A DNA stretch of 64,000 bases from Streptomyces sp. TRM68416 (GTDB taxonomy: Bacteria; Actinomycetota; Actinomycetes; Streptomycetales; Streptomycetaceae), in contig NZ_JACVWU010000005.1 in the NCBI RefSeq assembly GCF_014596915.1, positions 310,001 through 374,000 of the forward strand, read 5' to 3'. The notes under the pieces were generated by a model, which did no database searches, had not been told where the DNA came from, and worked only from the letters and a program-made list of their open reading frames with translations. Within the stretch, counting starts at the first letter, position 1; each line of letters starts with the position of its first letter. This document shows positions 53,450 to 63,337 of this stretch, in pieces. A program made the translations under genes and the position numbers.

Positions 53450-54025
53450 ATGGCCGTACTGCAGCAGGAGCTGACTCTGGGCGAGGCTGCCGAGCAGCTT
53501 GCCCATGCACTGCCTGGCCACCGCGTGGAGATTCTCCAGGGGAGGCTCGTTGTGACACCGCCGCCGGATGGCCCGCACCAGCTGGCGCTGACCAAAATCG
53601 GTCGCAGCTTCGACAGGGCGGGCATCGAAGGCAGCGGAGCCGAGCATGTCCAGGGCATCGGTCTCTGGCTGCCCACGCTCCCCGAGGACTTCGCGATCCC
53701 CGACTTCTCCGTCGTCGACGAGGACTTCTGCGACGCTCACGTCAAGAAGAACTACTACGCCCCGAACGTCTTCCGCCTGGTCATCGAGGTCACCTCGTCC
53801 AACTGGTCCGACGACCTCGGTCCCAAGGTCGAGTGCTATGCCCAGGCCGGTATCCCGGCATACGTCGTCGCGGACCGGAAGCATGACGAGGTGCTCCTGT
53901 TCACCCTGCCGGTCGACGGCAAGTACCCCGCCCCCCAACGGTTCAAGCGCGGCCAGAGCATGCCTGTGCCCGAGTCCGTAGGTATCAGCGTCGAACTCTC
54001 CGTGGACATGCTTCTCAACGGCTAG
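53450..54025 (+). CDS. Uma2-family (DUF820) PD-(D/E)xK nuclease-like protein
   Basis: 191 residues from ATG 53450, six bases after AAGGAGG. EILQGRLVVTPPPDGPHQ opens the domain. IPDFSVVD (D85), LVIEVTSSN (E113) and KVECYAQAGIPAYVVAD (K126) give the catalytic D-ExK pattern. Uma2 genes are found in many copies in streptomycetes and their natural role is unknown. There is no partner gene. Confidence 0.88.
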   Translation: MAVLQQELTLGEAAEQLAHALPGHRVEILQGRLVVTPPPDGPHQLALTKIGRSFDRAGIEGSGAEHVQGIGLWLPTLPEDFAIPDFSVVDEDFCDAHVKKNYYAPNVFRLVIEVTSSNWSDDLGPKVECYAQAGIPAYVVADRKHDEVLLFTLPVDGKYPAPQRFKRGQSMPVPESVGISVELSVDMLLNG

Positions 54026-54065
54026 GGCAACCCGAGTGTCGTACCCCCGTGCGACACTCCTTTCC

Positions 54066-54716
54066 ATGTTCGGCGTCATCGATCTCCCCACCTACCTCGC
54101 GGGCCTGGTCCTGATCGTCCTGCTGCCCGGCCCCAACTCCCTCTACGTGCTCTCCGTCGCCGCCCGCAAGGGCGTCCGGGCCGGATACGGCGCCGCGGCC
54201 GGGGTCTGGTGCGGGGACGCCGTGCTGATGACGCTGTCGGCCGCCGGGGTGGCCTCGCTGCTCCAGGCCAACGCCGTGCTCTTCGGGATCGTGAAGTACG
54301 CCGGCGCCGGCTATCTGACCTGGCTGGCGGTCGGGATGCTGCGGGCGGCCCGGGGGATGTGGCGGGCGCGGCGGGAGCCGGGCGCCGACGACGCGCCGGC
54401 CGCCGCTGCCGCGGACGAGCGGCCCTACCGGCGGGCGTTCGTCATCAGCCTGCTCAACCCCAAGGCGATCCTGTTCTTCGTCGCGTTCTTCGTGCAGTTC
54501 GTCGACCCGGCATACGCCTACCCGGCCCTGTCCTTCGTCGTCCTCGGCGCCCTGGCCCAGCTCGCCAGCTTCCTCTACCTCACCGCCCTGATATTCAGCG
54601 GCACCAGGCTGGCGAGCGCCTTCCGGCGGCGCAGGCGGCTGTCGGCCGGGGCGACCTCGGCGGCGGGGGCCCTGTTCCTGGGGTTCGCGGTGAAGCTGTC
54701 GCTCGCGGGCAGCTAG
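54066..54716 (+). CDS. LysE/RhtB-family amino-acid exporter
   Basis: 216 residues from ATG 54066 (an ATG-like start at 54036 would add ten residues). Six hydrophobic helices. IVLLPGPNSLYVLSVAARKGVRAGYGAAAGVWCGD is the family signature in helix 1 and loop 1, and FVISLLNPKAILFFVAFFVQFVDP the second. It is closest in style to the leucine exporter YeaS/LeuE subgroup. It exports small amino acids or related compounds by proton exchange. Confidence 0.9.
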   Translation: MFGVIDLPTYLAGLVLIVLLPGPNSLYVLSVAARKGVRAGYGAAAGVWCGDAVLMTLSAAGVASLLQANAVLFGIVKYAGAGYLTWLAVGMLRAARGMWRARREPGADDAPAAAAADERPYRRAFVISLLNPKAILFFVAFFVQFVDPAYAYPALSFVVLGALAQLASFLYLTALIFSGTRLASAFRRRRRLSAGATSAAGALFLGFAVKLSLAGS

Positions 54717-54865
54717 AGCCCGGCCCGGGCAGTCCGGCCGTACGTCTTCGAGGAGTTCCGCGCGACCGCCGACGCGCTCACAGACGACCGGCGTCCGCCT
54801 TGGTCCGTGCGTCGCCGGGTGAGATACTGCGCGCCGCGGGATCAGCGGAGCTTACGGGGGGCACG

Positions 54866-55561
54866 ATGGGTCAGGCGGTGACCGCCACAGCCATGTTGCG
54901 GGTGGCGGACGTGCACAAGTCGTACGGTCGGGGCGCGAACGCCGTGCACGCCCTGCGTGGTGTCTCCTTCGAGGTCCCCCCGGGAGAACTCGTCGCGCTC
55001 AGGGGCCGCTCCGGCTCCGGCAAGACGACACTGCTCAACATCGTCGGCGGCCTCGACGAGCCGGACAGCGGACGCGTCACCGTCGACGGGCTGGACCTGC
55101 GCGAGCAGGGCGAGGACGCCCTCCTCGCGCTGCGCCGGGAACGCATCGGCTTCGTCTTCCAGTCGTTCGGGCTCATCCCCATCCTCACGGCCGCCGAGAA
55201 CGTGGGCATGCCGATGCGGTTGCGCAGGGCGGATCCCCGCGAGCGGCGGGAGCGCGTCGAGCTGCTGCTGTCCCTCGTGGGCCTCGCCGACCATGCCGAG
55301 CAGCGACCCGGCGAGTTGTCGGGCGGACAGCGCCAGCGCGTCGCGATCGCCCGTGCCCTGGCCAACAGCCCCTCGATCCTCATCGCCGACGAGCCGACCG
55401 GGCAGTTGGACGCGGAGACCGGGCACTCCGTGATGGAGCTGCTGCGCGCGGTCGTCCGCAGCGAACGGATCACGGCCCTGGTCGCCACGCACGACACGAC
55501 GCTCCTCGACCTCGCCGACCGCGTGCTGGAGCTCAAGGACGGCGAGATCACCGAGTCCTGA
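54866..55561 (+). CDS. ABC transporter ATP-binding protein (MacB/LolD type)
   Basis: 231 residues from ATG 54866 after GGGGGG. VHALRGVSFEVPPGELVALRG precedes Walker A GRSGSGKTT. The signature LSGGQRQRVAIARAL, Walker B ILIADEPTGQLD and THDTTLLDLADRVLELKDG follow. This is the class that drives FtsX/MacB-like permeases. It converges with the FtsX-type operon to its right and is probably a second ATPase for it or for permeases elsewhere. Confidence 0.92.
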   Translation: MGQAVTATAMLRVADVHKSYGRGANAVHALRGVSFEVPPGELVALRGRSGSGKTTLLNIVGGLDEPDSGRVTVDGLDLREQGEDALLALRRERIGFVFQSFGLIPILTAAENVGMPMRLRRADPRERRERVELLLSLVGLADHAEQRPGELSGGQRQRVAIARALANSPSILIADEPTGQLDAETGHSVMELLRAVVRSERITALVATHDTTLLDLADRVLELKDGEITES

Positions 55562-55627
55562 AGTGCCGGGGCCCCAGGGCCCGTCGGCCGGAGCTCGCCG
55601 CGCGGGCGGGGGCGCCCCCGGTTCCTG

Positions 55628-56638
55628 TCAGGGCCCCGGCTCCGCCGCGTCCGAGGTGTCCGGGCCCCGGCCCGCGCGGTCGTTCCGGTCGTTCCGGTCG
55701 TCCGGGCGGACCGCGATGTGGTCGGGCTCCAGTTCCAGGGCGACGCGGTCGCGCATCCCCAGGGCCCTGGTGTACTCCGCCGGGAGCTGGAGGCGGCCGG
55801 CGCGGTCGAGCATGGCGTACTCGCGGGCCACCAGGTTCTCCTGGCCCGTGGCGGAGTCGACCTCGCTGTGCCGCAGGACCTCCGTCGAGGTACGGCCGTC
55901 GCGGATGGCCACGGTGCGGCGGACCTCACCGGCGACGGACTGGTCGTGGGTGACGATCACGATGGTCGTGCCCAGTTCCTCGTTCGCGGTGCGGAACGCG
56001 GCGAAGACCTGTTCGCCGGTGTGGGAGTCGAGTTCGCCGGTGGGCTCGTCGGCGAGCAGGACCGCCGGGTCGTTGGCGAGGGCGACCGCGAGGGCGACGC
56101 GCTGCTGCTGGCCGCCGGACATCTCGGGCGGTGTGCGGTCGCGGCAGTCGGCGACCTCCAGCAGGTCGAGGAGTTCCATGACGCGGGTGGCCCGGGCCCG
56201 GCGTCCACGGCGGGTGCCGGCCAGTTGCAGGGGCAGGGCGACGTTCTGCGCGGCGGTGAGGTACGGCAGGAGATTGCGGGACGTCTGTTGCCAGACGAAG
56301 CCGACGGTGGCGCGACGGTAGGCCAGACGCTCCTTGGCGGACATCGTGACCAGGTCGTGGTCGGCGACGCGGGCCGCCCCGGCGGTGGGCTTGTCCAGTC
56401 CGGCCAGGATGTTCATGAGGGTGGACTTACCGCTGCCGGAGGCCCCCACCAGAGCCATGAGTTCTCCCTTGCGCACCAGGAGGTCGAGGCCCTGCAGCGC
56501 CTGGACCTCCACGCCGTCGGCGGAGAAGATCCGGACCACCCGGTCGCAGGTGATCAGGGCGTCATGGCCGTAGGCGGCCTCGTTGCGCGCGGCGAGGGCA
56601 CGGTCGGCGAGCTCGTGGAAGGTCGGGCTGCTGGTCAT
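55628..56638 (-). CDS. ABC transporter ATP-binding protein fused to an AbrB-like domain
   Basis: 336 residues from ATG 56638. Walker A GASGSGKST, signature MSGGQQQRVALAVAL, Walker B VLLADEPTGELD and VTHDQSVAGEVRRTVAIRDG define a MacB/LolD-type ATPase. Residues about 277-312 read LDRAGRLQLPAEYTRALGM and RVALELEPDHIAVRP, which matches the swapped-hairpin AbrB/SpoVT DNA-binding fold (DxxGRxxLPxxxR-LG). A charged disordered tail ends the protein. It lies 158 bases downstream of the two FtsX-like permeases and probably powers them. Confidence 0.88.
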   Translation of the reverse strand: MTSSPTFHELADRALAARNEAAYGHDALITCDRVVRIFSADGVEVQALQGLDLLVRKGELMALVGASGSGKSTLMNILAGLDKPTAGAARVADHDLVTMSAKERLAYRRATVGFVWQQTSRNLLPYLTAAQNVALPLQLAGTRRGRRARATRVMELLDLLEVADCRDRTPPEMSGGQQQRVALAVALANDPAVLLADEPTGELDSHTGEQVFAAFRTANEELGTTIVIVTHDQSVAGEVRRTVAIRDGRTSTEVLRHSEVDSATGQENLVAREYAMLDRAGRLQLPAEYTRALGMRDRVALELEPDHIAVRPDDRNDRNDRAGRGPDTSDAAEPGP

Positions 56639-56796
56639 CGGATGCTCCTGGGCGGACGCGGGAACACGGGCCGGTACCCGAGGGGGCTGGACGCGGTCGT
56701 TCGGGTCGTGCCGTGGTTGCGCGGCCCGGCGGCCCCGGTCCCGGAGCCGGCGCGGTCCGTACGGCAGGACCTGGTTGTCGGGGGGCTGTTCACTGT

Positions 56797-59583
56797 CTAG
56801 CCGTCCCCCAGCCTCAGTTCGCGCACCGAGCCGCGGCGGCCGGCCCACCAGGCCTGCCCGGCGGGCACGCCGACGGCCAGCAGCAGCACGGCGAGCGCCG
56901 GAACCGCCAGCGACAGCGGATCGGTGCGCAGCGCGGCCCCTTCGAGGGCGGACGGCGAGGCCAGGGCGATGGTCGCGAGGTCGATACCGGGCGACAGCAG
57001 ACGGATGCAGGCCCAGCCGGTCAGGACGCCGCCCGCCGCGGCCAGCAACGCCTGCGGCAGGGCCATGAGGATGAGCAGTCGGCGGCCCTGGGAGCGGTTC
57101 ATGCCCATGGTGCGCAGCCGGGCGAGCAGAGCGGTGCGTTCGGGCGCGGTGCGCAGCACGGTCAGCAGGAGGGCGAGTACGGCGTACCCGGCGCCCGCGG
57201 CGACCGCGACGCCGAACAGGCGTTCCGTGCCGGACTGGAGCGGGGAGTCGACGAACCGCGCGCGTTCCTCGGCGCGCAGCCGGACGGTCGCCCCCGTGCC
57301 GTCCGCCGCGGAGCGCAGCGCCCGGCCGTTCAGGGTGTCGCCGGTCAGGAGCAGGGTGGTCGCACGGGCGGCGGGGAGGCCGGAGCGGTCCACGACGAGG
57401 AAGTCGTCACCGGTCACGGCCGGTGTGCGCGCCCGGACCAGGACGATCCGGACGGTGACGGAGGTGCCGTCCGGGAGGAGCACGGTGGAGGGGCCGGTGC
57501 CGTACTCTTCGGCCACGCGCGGGGAGGCCAGCGCGGGCAGGGGCCGGGCGGCACCGTCCGCCGTACCGGCACCGCCCGCCGTACCGGCGGCCCCCTGCCG
57601 GAGGTCCGCCGCGTCGAACGGCCCCAGCGCCGTGCGGTGGGACAGGCGCGCGTAGGCGTCGGGGTCCACCCCGGCCAGCGGGACCGGCTGGGTGCTCTGC
57701 TCCGGCTTCGCGTCGTTGACGACGCTCACCTCGGTCGCGTCCCGGACGCCGGGCAGCCGGCGGACGCGGTCCGGCAGGTCGCGCGGGAGGGTGCCGGCGG
57801 TGGTCTCGACGCGGCCGTCGGCGCCGACGTCGAGGAGCGCGGCCCGGTCGCGGGCCGCCGTGACCCCGGCCAGCACGGAGCCGCCGAACGCGGCCGCGGT
57901 CAGGGCGCCGAGCAGGGCGAGCAGCGGCAGCACGGCGAAGCCGGGGGAGCGGGCCACCTGGGCCAGTGACAGCGGGATCACCAGGCCGCGCAGCCGGCGG
58001 GTGGCCGCCCTGCTCAGGGCGCGCAGCGGCAGGGGGTGCAGCCGTGCCAGCAGCAGCGCGGCGACGACGCCCGTCAGCAGCGGGGCGGCGGCCACCAGGG
58101 CGGTGCTGCCGGATCCCTGCCGGCGCAGTGCGGCGATCGCTCCCCCGGCGATCACCAGGACGGTGACCTCCGCCACCGTGCGTCGCCGTGACGTCCGGGC
58201 CCTGCCGAGGTCCTCCCCGCCGTCGTGCAGGCGTACCGTGCGGTGCGCGGCCACGGCGCGCAGCGGCAGCACGAGGCAGGCGACCAGAGTGACGGCGAGG
58301 GCGGCGGCGACGGCGGGCGCGGTGCGGGCGTCGGGCAGCAGCAGGAGTGCGGCGGTCAGTCCGAGGGCGCCGGCCGGTACGGCCACCGCCGTCGTCTCCG
58401 CCAGCAGCCGTCCGGCGAGACCGGTCAGGGAGGCGCCGCGGGCCCGCAGCAGGGTCAGTTCGGCGCGCCGGCGGTCGGCTGCCACGCCTCCGGCCATGAC
58501 CAGGACGATGACGGCGAGGCTGCCGGTCCCGACGGCGGCGAGAAGGAGCAGCGGCTCGATGCCCGACCGCAGTCCGGCATGGTCGGCGAGGGTTTCGTCG
58601 AGCTTCGTCCGGGCCTCCAGCTCCTCGTCGACGGAGGCCCGCAGGCGCTGCACGCCCGGCCCCGATTCCAGGGCGGCGACGGCGGAGGTCAGGCGGTCGA
58701 GATCGTGGGCGCGGAGGCTGCCCACGTCGGGGGCGACGTTCCAGTAGCGCTCGGGGCGGCCGGGCGTGCGCAGCAGGACGGGGCCGGCCTCGGGGGCGAG
58801 GAGCAGGCCGCCGACCCAGTAGACGTCCGTCGGCCGGCTGCCGGGCAGGCGGCTCAGGGTGGGGGTGCGCAGCGCGGGCAGCGTCGACCAGTACGCGCCC
58901 GCGGGGGTGCGCGGCTTGACGATGCCCGTGATCCGGACGGCGAGCGGGCCGCCTCGCGCGTCCGGTACGTGGATCACGGAACCCACCCGGATGCGGAGCT
59001 GGCGTGCGGTGTCCGCGGTGACGGCGGCCTCGACCCGCTCGGTCGTCGCGGTCACCTCGCCGGTGGCGCGGGGCAGCCGTCCCGCGCCGATCCGGGCGTG
59101 GGAGGCCAGGTCCTGCTGGGCGGCGAGCACCATCTGGGCGGGCAGTCCGGCGGGCCGGGGGATCCGGGGGGCCGACACCGCCAGGGGGACGGTCGTGCGG
59201 ACGCCGTACGACGACTGGTCGCGGTCGGGGGTCAGCGGTGCCTCGGCGGTGGCGAGGACCTCGGCCCACGCCTCGGCCAGCCGGTCGCCGCGGAACAGGG
59301 CCTGCCTCTCCTGGACCGTGGCCGTCCAGGGAGGCGCGGCCTGCACCTGCACGGTCGTGCGGTCGGGGCGGGCCTGCTCGATCGCCTGGCGCAGCCCCGC
59401 GTCCCCGTACCGGTCGACGGCGCGCGGGTACGCGGCGGCAAGCGCCGCGGTCACGGCCACCAGCAGTGCGAGGGCGACGGAGGTGCCGGCGAAGGCCCTC
59501 AGCCGGGTCCTCAGTCCGGCCCCCGCACGCGGGGGCACGGGCCCCGTCCTCTCGTCCCGAGGGGGTCCCTGCTGCGCGGTCAC
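56797..59583 (-). CDS. FtsX-like permease, large (second of pair)
   Basis: 928 residues from a GTG that overlaps the stop of the upstream permease (GTGA). One N-terminal helix precedes a large extracytoplasmic domain. Multiple helices follow in two FtsX blocks, e.g. LLLLAAVGTGSLAVIVLVMAG with RRAELTLLRARGASL, and a C-terminal bundle with RTALLARLRTMGMNRSQGRRLLILMALPQALL. These LRxxG-type segments are characteristic of FtsX/MacB permeases that move or sense molecules by mechanical coupling without a pore. The final residues are SVRELRLGDG. Confidence 0.88.
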   Translation of the reverse strand: MTAQQGPPRDERTGPVPPRAGAGLRTRLRAFAGTSVALALLVAVTAALAAAYPRAVDRYGDAGLRQAIEQARPDRTTVQVQAAPPWTATVQERQALFRGDRLAEAWAEVLATAEAPLTPDRDQSSYGVRTTVPLAVSAPRIPRPAGLPAQMVLAAQQDLASHARIGAGRLPRATGEVTATTERVEAAVTADTARQLRIRVGSVIHVPDARGGPLAVRITGIVKPRTPAGAYWSTLPALRTPTLSRLPGSRPTDVYWVGGLLLAPEAGPVLLRTPGRPERYWNVAPDVGSLRAHDLDRLTSAVAALESGPGVQRLRASVDEELEARTKLDETLADHAGLRSGIEPLLLLAAVGTGSLAVIVLVMAGGVAADRRRAELTLLRARGASLTGLAGRLLAETTAVAVPAGALGLTAALLLLPDARTAPAVAAALAVTLVACLVLPLRAVAAHRTVRLHDGGEDLGRARTSRRRTVAEVTVLVIAGGAIAALRRQGSGSTALVAAAPLLTGVVAALLLARLHPLPLRALSRAATRRLRGLVIPLSLAQVARSPGFAVLPLLALLGALTAAAFGGSVLAGVTAARDRAALLDVGADGRVETTAGTLPRDLPDRVRRLPGVRDATEVSVVNDAKPEQSTQPVPLAGVDPDAYARLSHRTALGPFDAADLRQGAAGTAGGAGTADGAARPLPALASPRVAEEYGTGPSTVLLPDGTSVTVRIVLVRARTPAVTGDDFLVVDRSGLPAARATTLLLTGDTLNGRALRSAADGTGATVRLRAEERARFVDSPLQSGTERLFGVAVAAGAGYAVLALLLTVLRTAPERTALLARLRTMGMNRSQGRRLLILMALPQALLAAAGGVLTGWACIRLLSPGIDLATIALASPSALEGAALRTDPLSLAVPALAVLLLAVGVPAGQAWWAGRRGSVRELRLGDG

Positions 59584-62500
59584 TGGGGCACCTCGTCCCT
59601 GAGAGTCGTCGTGAGGGGTTTCGCCCGTCGCAGGGCGAGGGCCACGGTCACGAGGGTGGGGCCCGCCGCGAGTGCCGTCAGCAGGGCGGCCAGCGGCAGC
59701 AGCGGGAGTTCGACGAGCACGGGCGGCAGCGGCCGGGTGGCCTGCCCGGTGAGGATGACGAGGGGGACCAGAATGTACGTCAGCACCGCTCCGAGCGCCG
59801 TGCCGACCAGCAGGGCCAGGCCCACCAGGACGCCGTGCTCGGCGGCGATCAGCCGGACCAGCCGGCGGCGCGGTGTCCCGAGGGCGCGCAGCACGGCGAA
59901 CTCGCCGTCCCGGGCGCGTATCGCCCCTGCCGCGCTGACCGCGAAGCCGAGCGAGGCGAAGAGCACGGTCACCGCGGCCGCCGCGACCAGCGCCGCCTCC
60001 GGGGCCGCCCCGAAGGGGTCGTCGCTCAGTTCGGCCGCGGTCTCGTCGCGCACCAGCACCTGTTTCGGGTCGACGTCGGGCAGGGCGCGGGCGGCCGCGG
60101 CGGTGGCGTCGGGCGCGGAGCTGCTCAGCCACCACTCGTTGGGGGTCAGTCCGGTGCCGTAGCGGGCCTGGAGCGCCTGGTTGACGGCCCGCAGATCGAC
60201 CAGCAGGGCTCCGCCGCCCTGGGCGGTGGCCTCGGTGGTGGGCAGGGCGTCCGTGGTGCGGACGATGCGTACGGGCACCGAGTGGCCCTCGAACGGCACC
60301 TGGACGCGCTGGCCCACGCGCGCTCCGGACGCGGTGAGGAACCGGTCGGTGGCGACGGCGACGACCTCGGGCGGGCGCGGCTGGGTGACCTTCAGCCGGA
60401 CCTCAAGCGGCGGGGCGGGCGGTGACATGTCCGGCGGCTGGTACCCGGTGCTGTACGTCATGGTCACGGGCGCCGTGGACGTGATCCGGGGGTGGGTGGC
60501 CAGGGCGTCGTCGTCGGGGACGTAGAGCGGGGCGGCCTCGATCGCGGTCGTCCACTTCGTGGGCAGCGCCAGCCGCTGGGCGTCGCGGTCGCCCGCCGTC
60601 GCCGTGAGCGCGCCGAGGACGAGGCGGTGGCGGTGGGGGCGGTCGAACGGCTGGGGCGTCGTCAGTTCGAGTCCGGTCAGCGCCAACGGGCCCCGGGCAC
60701 CGTTCAGTTCGGGGGTCAGCCGGTGCGGGCGGCCGTCTGCGGCGAGGCGCCCGGACGGGATCTCGTAGGAGGTGCCGTCACGGTCCCGGAGTGTGAGCGT
60801 GACGTCGGCGCCTGACCCGGGTGTGCTGCTGTGGAGGGTGGCGGTCAGGGTGAGCCGGTCGGTGCCCTCCGGTATCTCCACGCCGGTGGGCGGTGCTCCC
60901 CGCGGCGCGAGTCCGGCGAGCGGCGGGCCGTCCGTGAGGTCGCTGCGCGCGAGCATCACCCCGGTGGCCTCGGCGGTGTCGAGGGCCATGACGGTCGCGG
61001 TGCGGCTGCCGGAGAGCGTCATCGTGCCGCGGACCGCGGGGGCGGTCGCGTCGACGTGCGGCAGGTCCGCGTAGACGTCGGTGCGGCCCACACCGCCGCC
61101 CCCGGAGGCGAGGACGCGCAGGTCGGCGCCGACGCGGAAGTCGGCCTGGTCGGTCTGGGAGCGGTGCCAGGACGCGCCCTGCCCGATGGCCGTCACGCCC
61201 AGCGCCACGGAGATGACCAGGAGCAGCACGGGGCCCGCCCCGCGCATCGGTCGGCGGCTGAACTGCCAGCCGACCATGGCCGCGGTCAGCCCGCGCCCGC
61301 GGGTCATGAGGCGTTCACCGATCCGTGCCAGCAGCGGCAGCAGCCGCAGCACCAGGACCGTTCCGGCGAGCAGCACCAGCGCGGGCGCCAGCACCAGCAG
61401 CGGGTCGACCTCGAGGATTCCCTCGCGGTCGGCGGTGACGGCGCCGGAGCGCTGGCTGTCGAGCATCCAGAGGGCGACGCCGGCCACGACGGCCAGCCCG
61501 ATGTCCGCCCCGGCACGCAGCGGTGCGGCCAGGGCCCCCGCCCGCGCGGTGGCGCCCGCGAAGGACGCCCGCCACGCCGGGACGGCGACGGCCAGCGCGC
61601 AGAGCGCGGCCACGCCGACGGAGACCGCCCACACCTCGGGCCGGCCCCAGGCGGGCAGATCGACGCGCACCCCGGTCCGGCCCAACGCGCCCTGTTCGAC
61701 GAGCAGCCGCGTCAGCGGCCCCGACAGCAGCGGGGCCACGATCACGGCGGGTACGGCGATGAGGGCGGCCTCCAGCGCGGCCTGGCCCGCGAGGCGTGCC
61801 CGGGTGGCGCCGCGCGCACGCAGCAGCCGGGTCTCGGACCTGCGCTCGGCGCTCAGCAGTCCCGCGACGAGCAGCAGGGCGCAGGCCGCGAGGAGTCCGA
61901 GCTGGGCGGCGACGATCAGCATGCCGGCGCGGGTGACGAGCAGGGAGCGTTCGATGCGGTCGAGCACCTCGGGCAGCGCGGTGGAAGCCATGGTCGCGCC
62001 GCTGAGTTCGGGCCGTTCGCGCAACTCGGCGGTGCCCGCGCGGATGCCCTCGCGCAGGGCGCCGATCCGCTCGGTCGTCAGGGAGGAGTAGTCGGCCGAC
62101 ACCAGCCAGCCCGACGCGTCGGCGCTCACCCGGCCGGACGCGGGCACGTCCGGGGCGGTGAGCAGGGGACCGTAGGTCGTGAAGCTGGACTCCTTCACGC
62201 CGCGGCCCGCCAGGTCGTCCAGCTGCCAGTAGGGCGCCCGGACGTCGACCGGCCGGTAGACGCCGGTGATGAGCAGGCGTACCGCCGGGCCGTCGAGCCG
62301 GTCGGTGACGGTCAGCCGGTCGCCGGGTTCCAGCCCGAGTCGGCGGGCGGCGCTCTGCGGCAGGGCGACCTCCAGGGGTCCGGTGGTCGCCGCGGGGCGG
62401 GGCAGCCGTCCGGCGACGGTCCGCACCTGGGTGCGGTCGAGGGCCGCGAAGTGGGTGAGGTCGGGGTTCTCGTTCCGTTCGGAGACCGGTCGCAGTGCGG

Positions 62501-62828
62501 GCGGCAGGGCGTAGGGGCCGGAGCGCAGCAGGGTGCGCACCTGCAGCGGCAGCCCGTCGAAGAGGGTGCGGGACGCGTCGCGCACGGCGTCGTCGGCCGC
62601 CTGCCGCTGGTCGGCCGGTACGGCGGCCTTGACCACCAGGGCGGCCTCGGCGGCGGTGCGTTCCTCGGCGAGCGACCGCCGCAGCGCGGCGTCGCCTATC
62701 GCGCCCGAGTAGGCGGTGAGCGCGGCCAGCACGGTCGTGGTCAGCGAGACCGTCAGCAGCACGGCACCGAGGAGTACCCGATGCGTCCACGCTCTCAGCG
62801 CGATGAGCCGCAACATGCCCGCAGGCAC
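59580..62828 (-). CDS. FtsX-like permease, very large (first of pair)
   Basis: About 1082 residues from a GTG at 62828, seven bases after GGGGGA; ATG 62816 is the alternative. MLRLIALRAWTHRVLLGAVLLTVSLTTTVLAAL is the N-terminal helix. It has two FtsX domains (RRSETRLLRARGATRARLAGQAALEAALI in the first, DGEFAVLRALGTPRRRLVRLIAAEHGVLVGLALLVG in the second) separated by long outer domains. One outer domain may bind carbohydrate or peptide, given its beta-rich character (LTLRDRDGTSYEIPSGRL). It is the first gene of the permease-permease-ATPase operon. Confidence 0.87.
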   Translation of the reverse strand: MPAGMLRLIALRAWTHRVLLGAVLLTVSLTTTVLAALTAYSGAIGDAALRRSLAEERTAAEAALVVKAAVPADQRQAADDAVRDASRTLFDGLPLQVRTLLRSGPYALPPALRPVSERNENPDLTHFAALDRTQVRTVAGRLPRPAATTGPLEVALPQSAARRLGLEPGDRLTVTDRLDGPAVRLLITGVYRPVDVRAPYWQLDDLAGRGVKESSFTTYGPLLTAPDVPASGRVSADASGWLVSADYSSLTTERIGALREGIRAGTAELRERPELSGATMASTALPEVLDRIERSLLVTRAGMLIVAAQLGLLAACALLLVAGLLSAERRSETRLLRARGATRARLAGQAALEAALIAVPAVIVAPLLSGPLTRLLVEQGALGRTGVRVDLPAWGRPEVWAVSVGVAALCALAVAVPAWRASFAGATARAGALAAPLRAGADIGLAVVAGVALWMLDSQRSGAVTADREGILEVDPLLVLAPALVLLAGTVLVLRLLPLLARIGERLMTRGRGLTAAMVGWQFSRRPMRGAGPVLLLVISVALGVTAIGQGASWHRSQTDQADFRVGADLRVLASGGGGVGRTDVYADLPHVDATAPAVRGTMTLSGSRTATVMALDTAEATGVMLARSDLTDGPPLAGLAPRGAPPTGVEIPEGTDRLTLTATLHSSTPGSGADVTLTLRDRDGTSYEIPSGRLAADGRPHRLTPELNGARGPLALTGLELTTPQPFDRPHRHRLVLGALTATAGDRDAQRLALPTKWTTAIEAAPLYVPDDDALATHPRITSTAPVTMTYSTGYQPPDMSPPAPPLEVRLKVTQPRPPEVVAVATDRFLTASGARVGQRVQVPFEGHSVPVRIVRTTDALPTTEATAQGGGALLVDLRAVNQALQARYGTGLTPNEWWLSSSAPDATAAAARALPDVDPKQVLVRDETAAELSDDPFGAAPEAALVAAAAVTVLFASLGFAVSAAGAIRARDGEFAVLRALGTPRRRLVRLIAAEHGVLVGLALLVGTALGAVLTYILVPLVILTGQATRPLPPVLVELPLLPLAALLTALAAGPTLVTVALALRRAKPLTTTLRDEVPQ

Positions 62829-63337
62829 GGTTCGTTCCCCCACCAAACTCCCCCGTTCCCCCACCGCACGGAACCGGACCGCGATGCGGCGTCGGTGGCG
62901 TGCGGGTACAAGAGGGGATTCTAAGACCGACTTTGGTCGTTTGTGATCGGTCAGCGACAACTGAGCGATCGCATCCAGCACCCGGGCCGGACGAGTACGG
63001 CGCGAACAGGGCGGCGCGGGAGGCGAAGAACGACCGGCGGACGGCCCCGGCCGCCCATGCGGACGACGAACCCGCTGACGGCACAGGAGATCGCGTCGCG
63101 CAGTCGTCCATTTCTCGGGGGACCCGGGCACGTCAGTCCGAATCGAAGTCGGGGCGGGGGTGGGGGCAGTGGGGCAACGATTAGTCCCCTGGACCCGGTG
63201 AGTTCACCTTGGCGTCGTTTTGCCTTCCTAATTTTTCTCAGCGTCCCCCCACGGATGACCAATCGGTTTCAAGAACCCCCCACCCGCCGATAAACCGCGG
63301 CGAACACAGCATTGGCTTGGCGAAAACCAGGAGTGCC
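62829..63337. other. Divergent intergenic region of the FtsX operon
   Basis: About 510 bases between the permease operon (minus) and the partial gene at 63338 (plus). Apart from the -10-like box and inverted repeat listed separately, nothing could be assigned. An AT-richer stretch lies at 63215-63240. Confidence 0.4.
62918..62938 (-). promoter_or_regulatory. Candidate -10 box and inverted repeat of the FtsX operon
   Basis: On the minus strand TAGAAT (62918-62923) lies about 90 bases before the GTG. Directly upstream GACCAAAGTCGGTC (62925-62938) has inverted GACC/GGTC ends and could bind a repressor. No good -35 box is seen. Confidence 0.35.
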
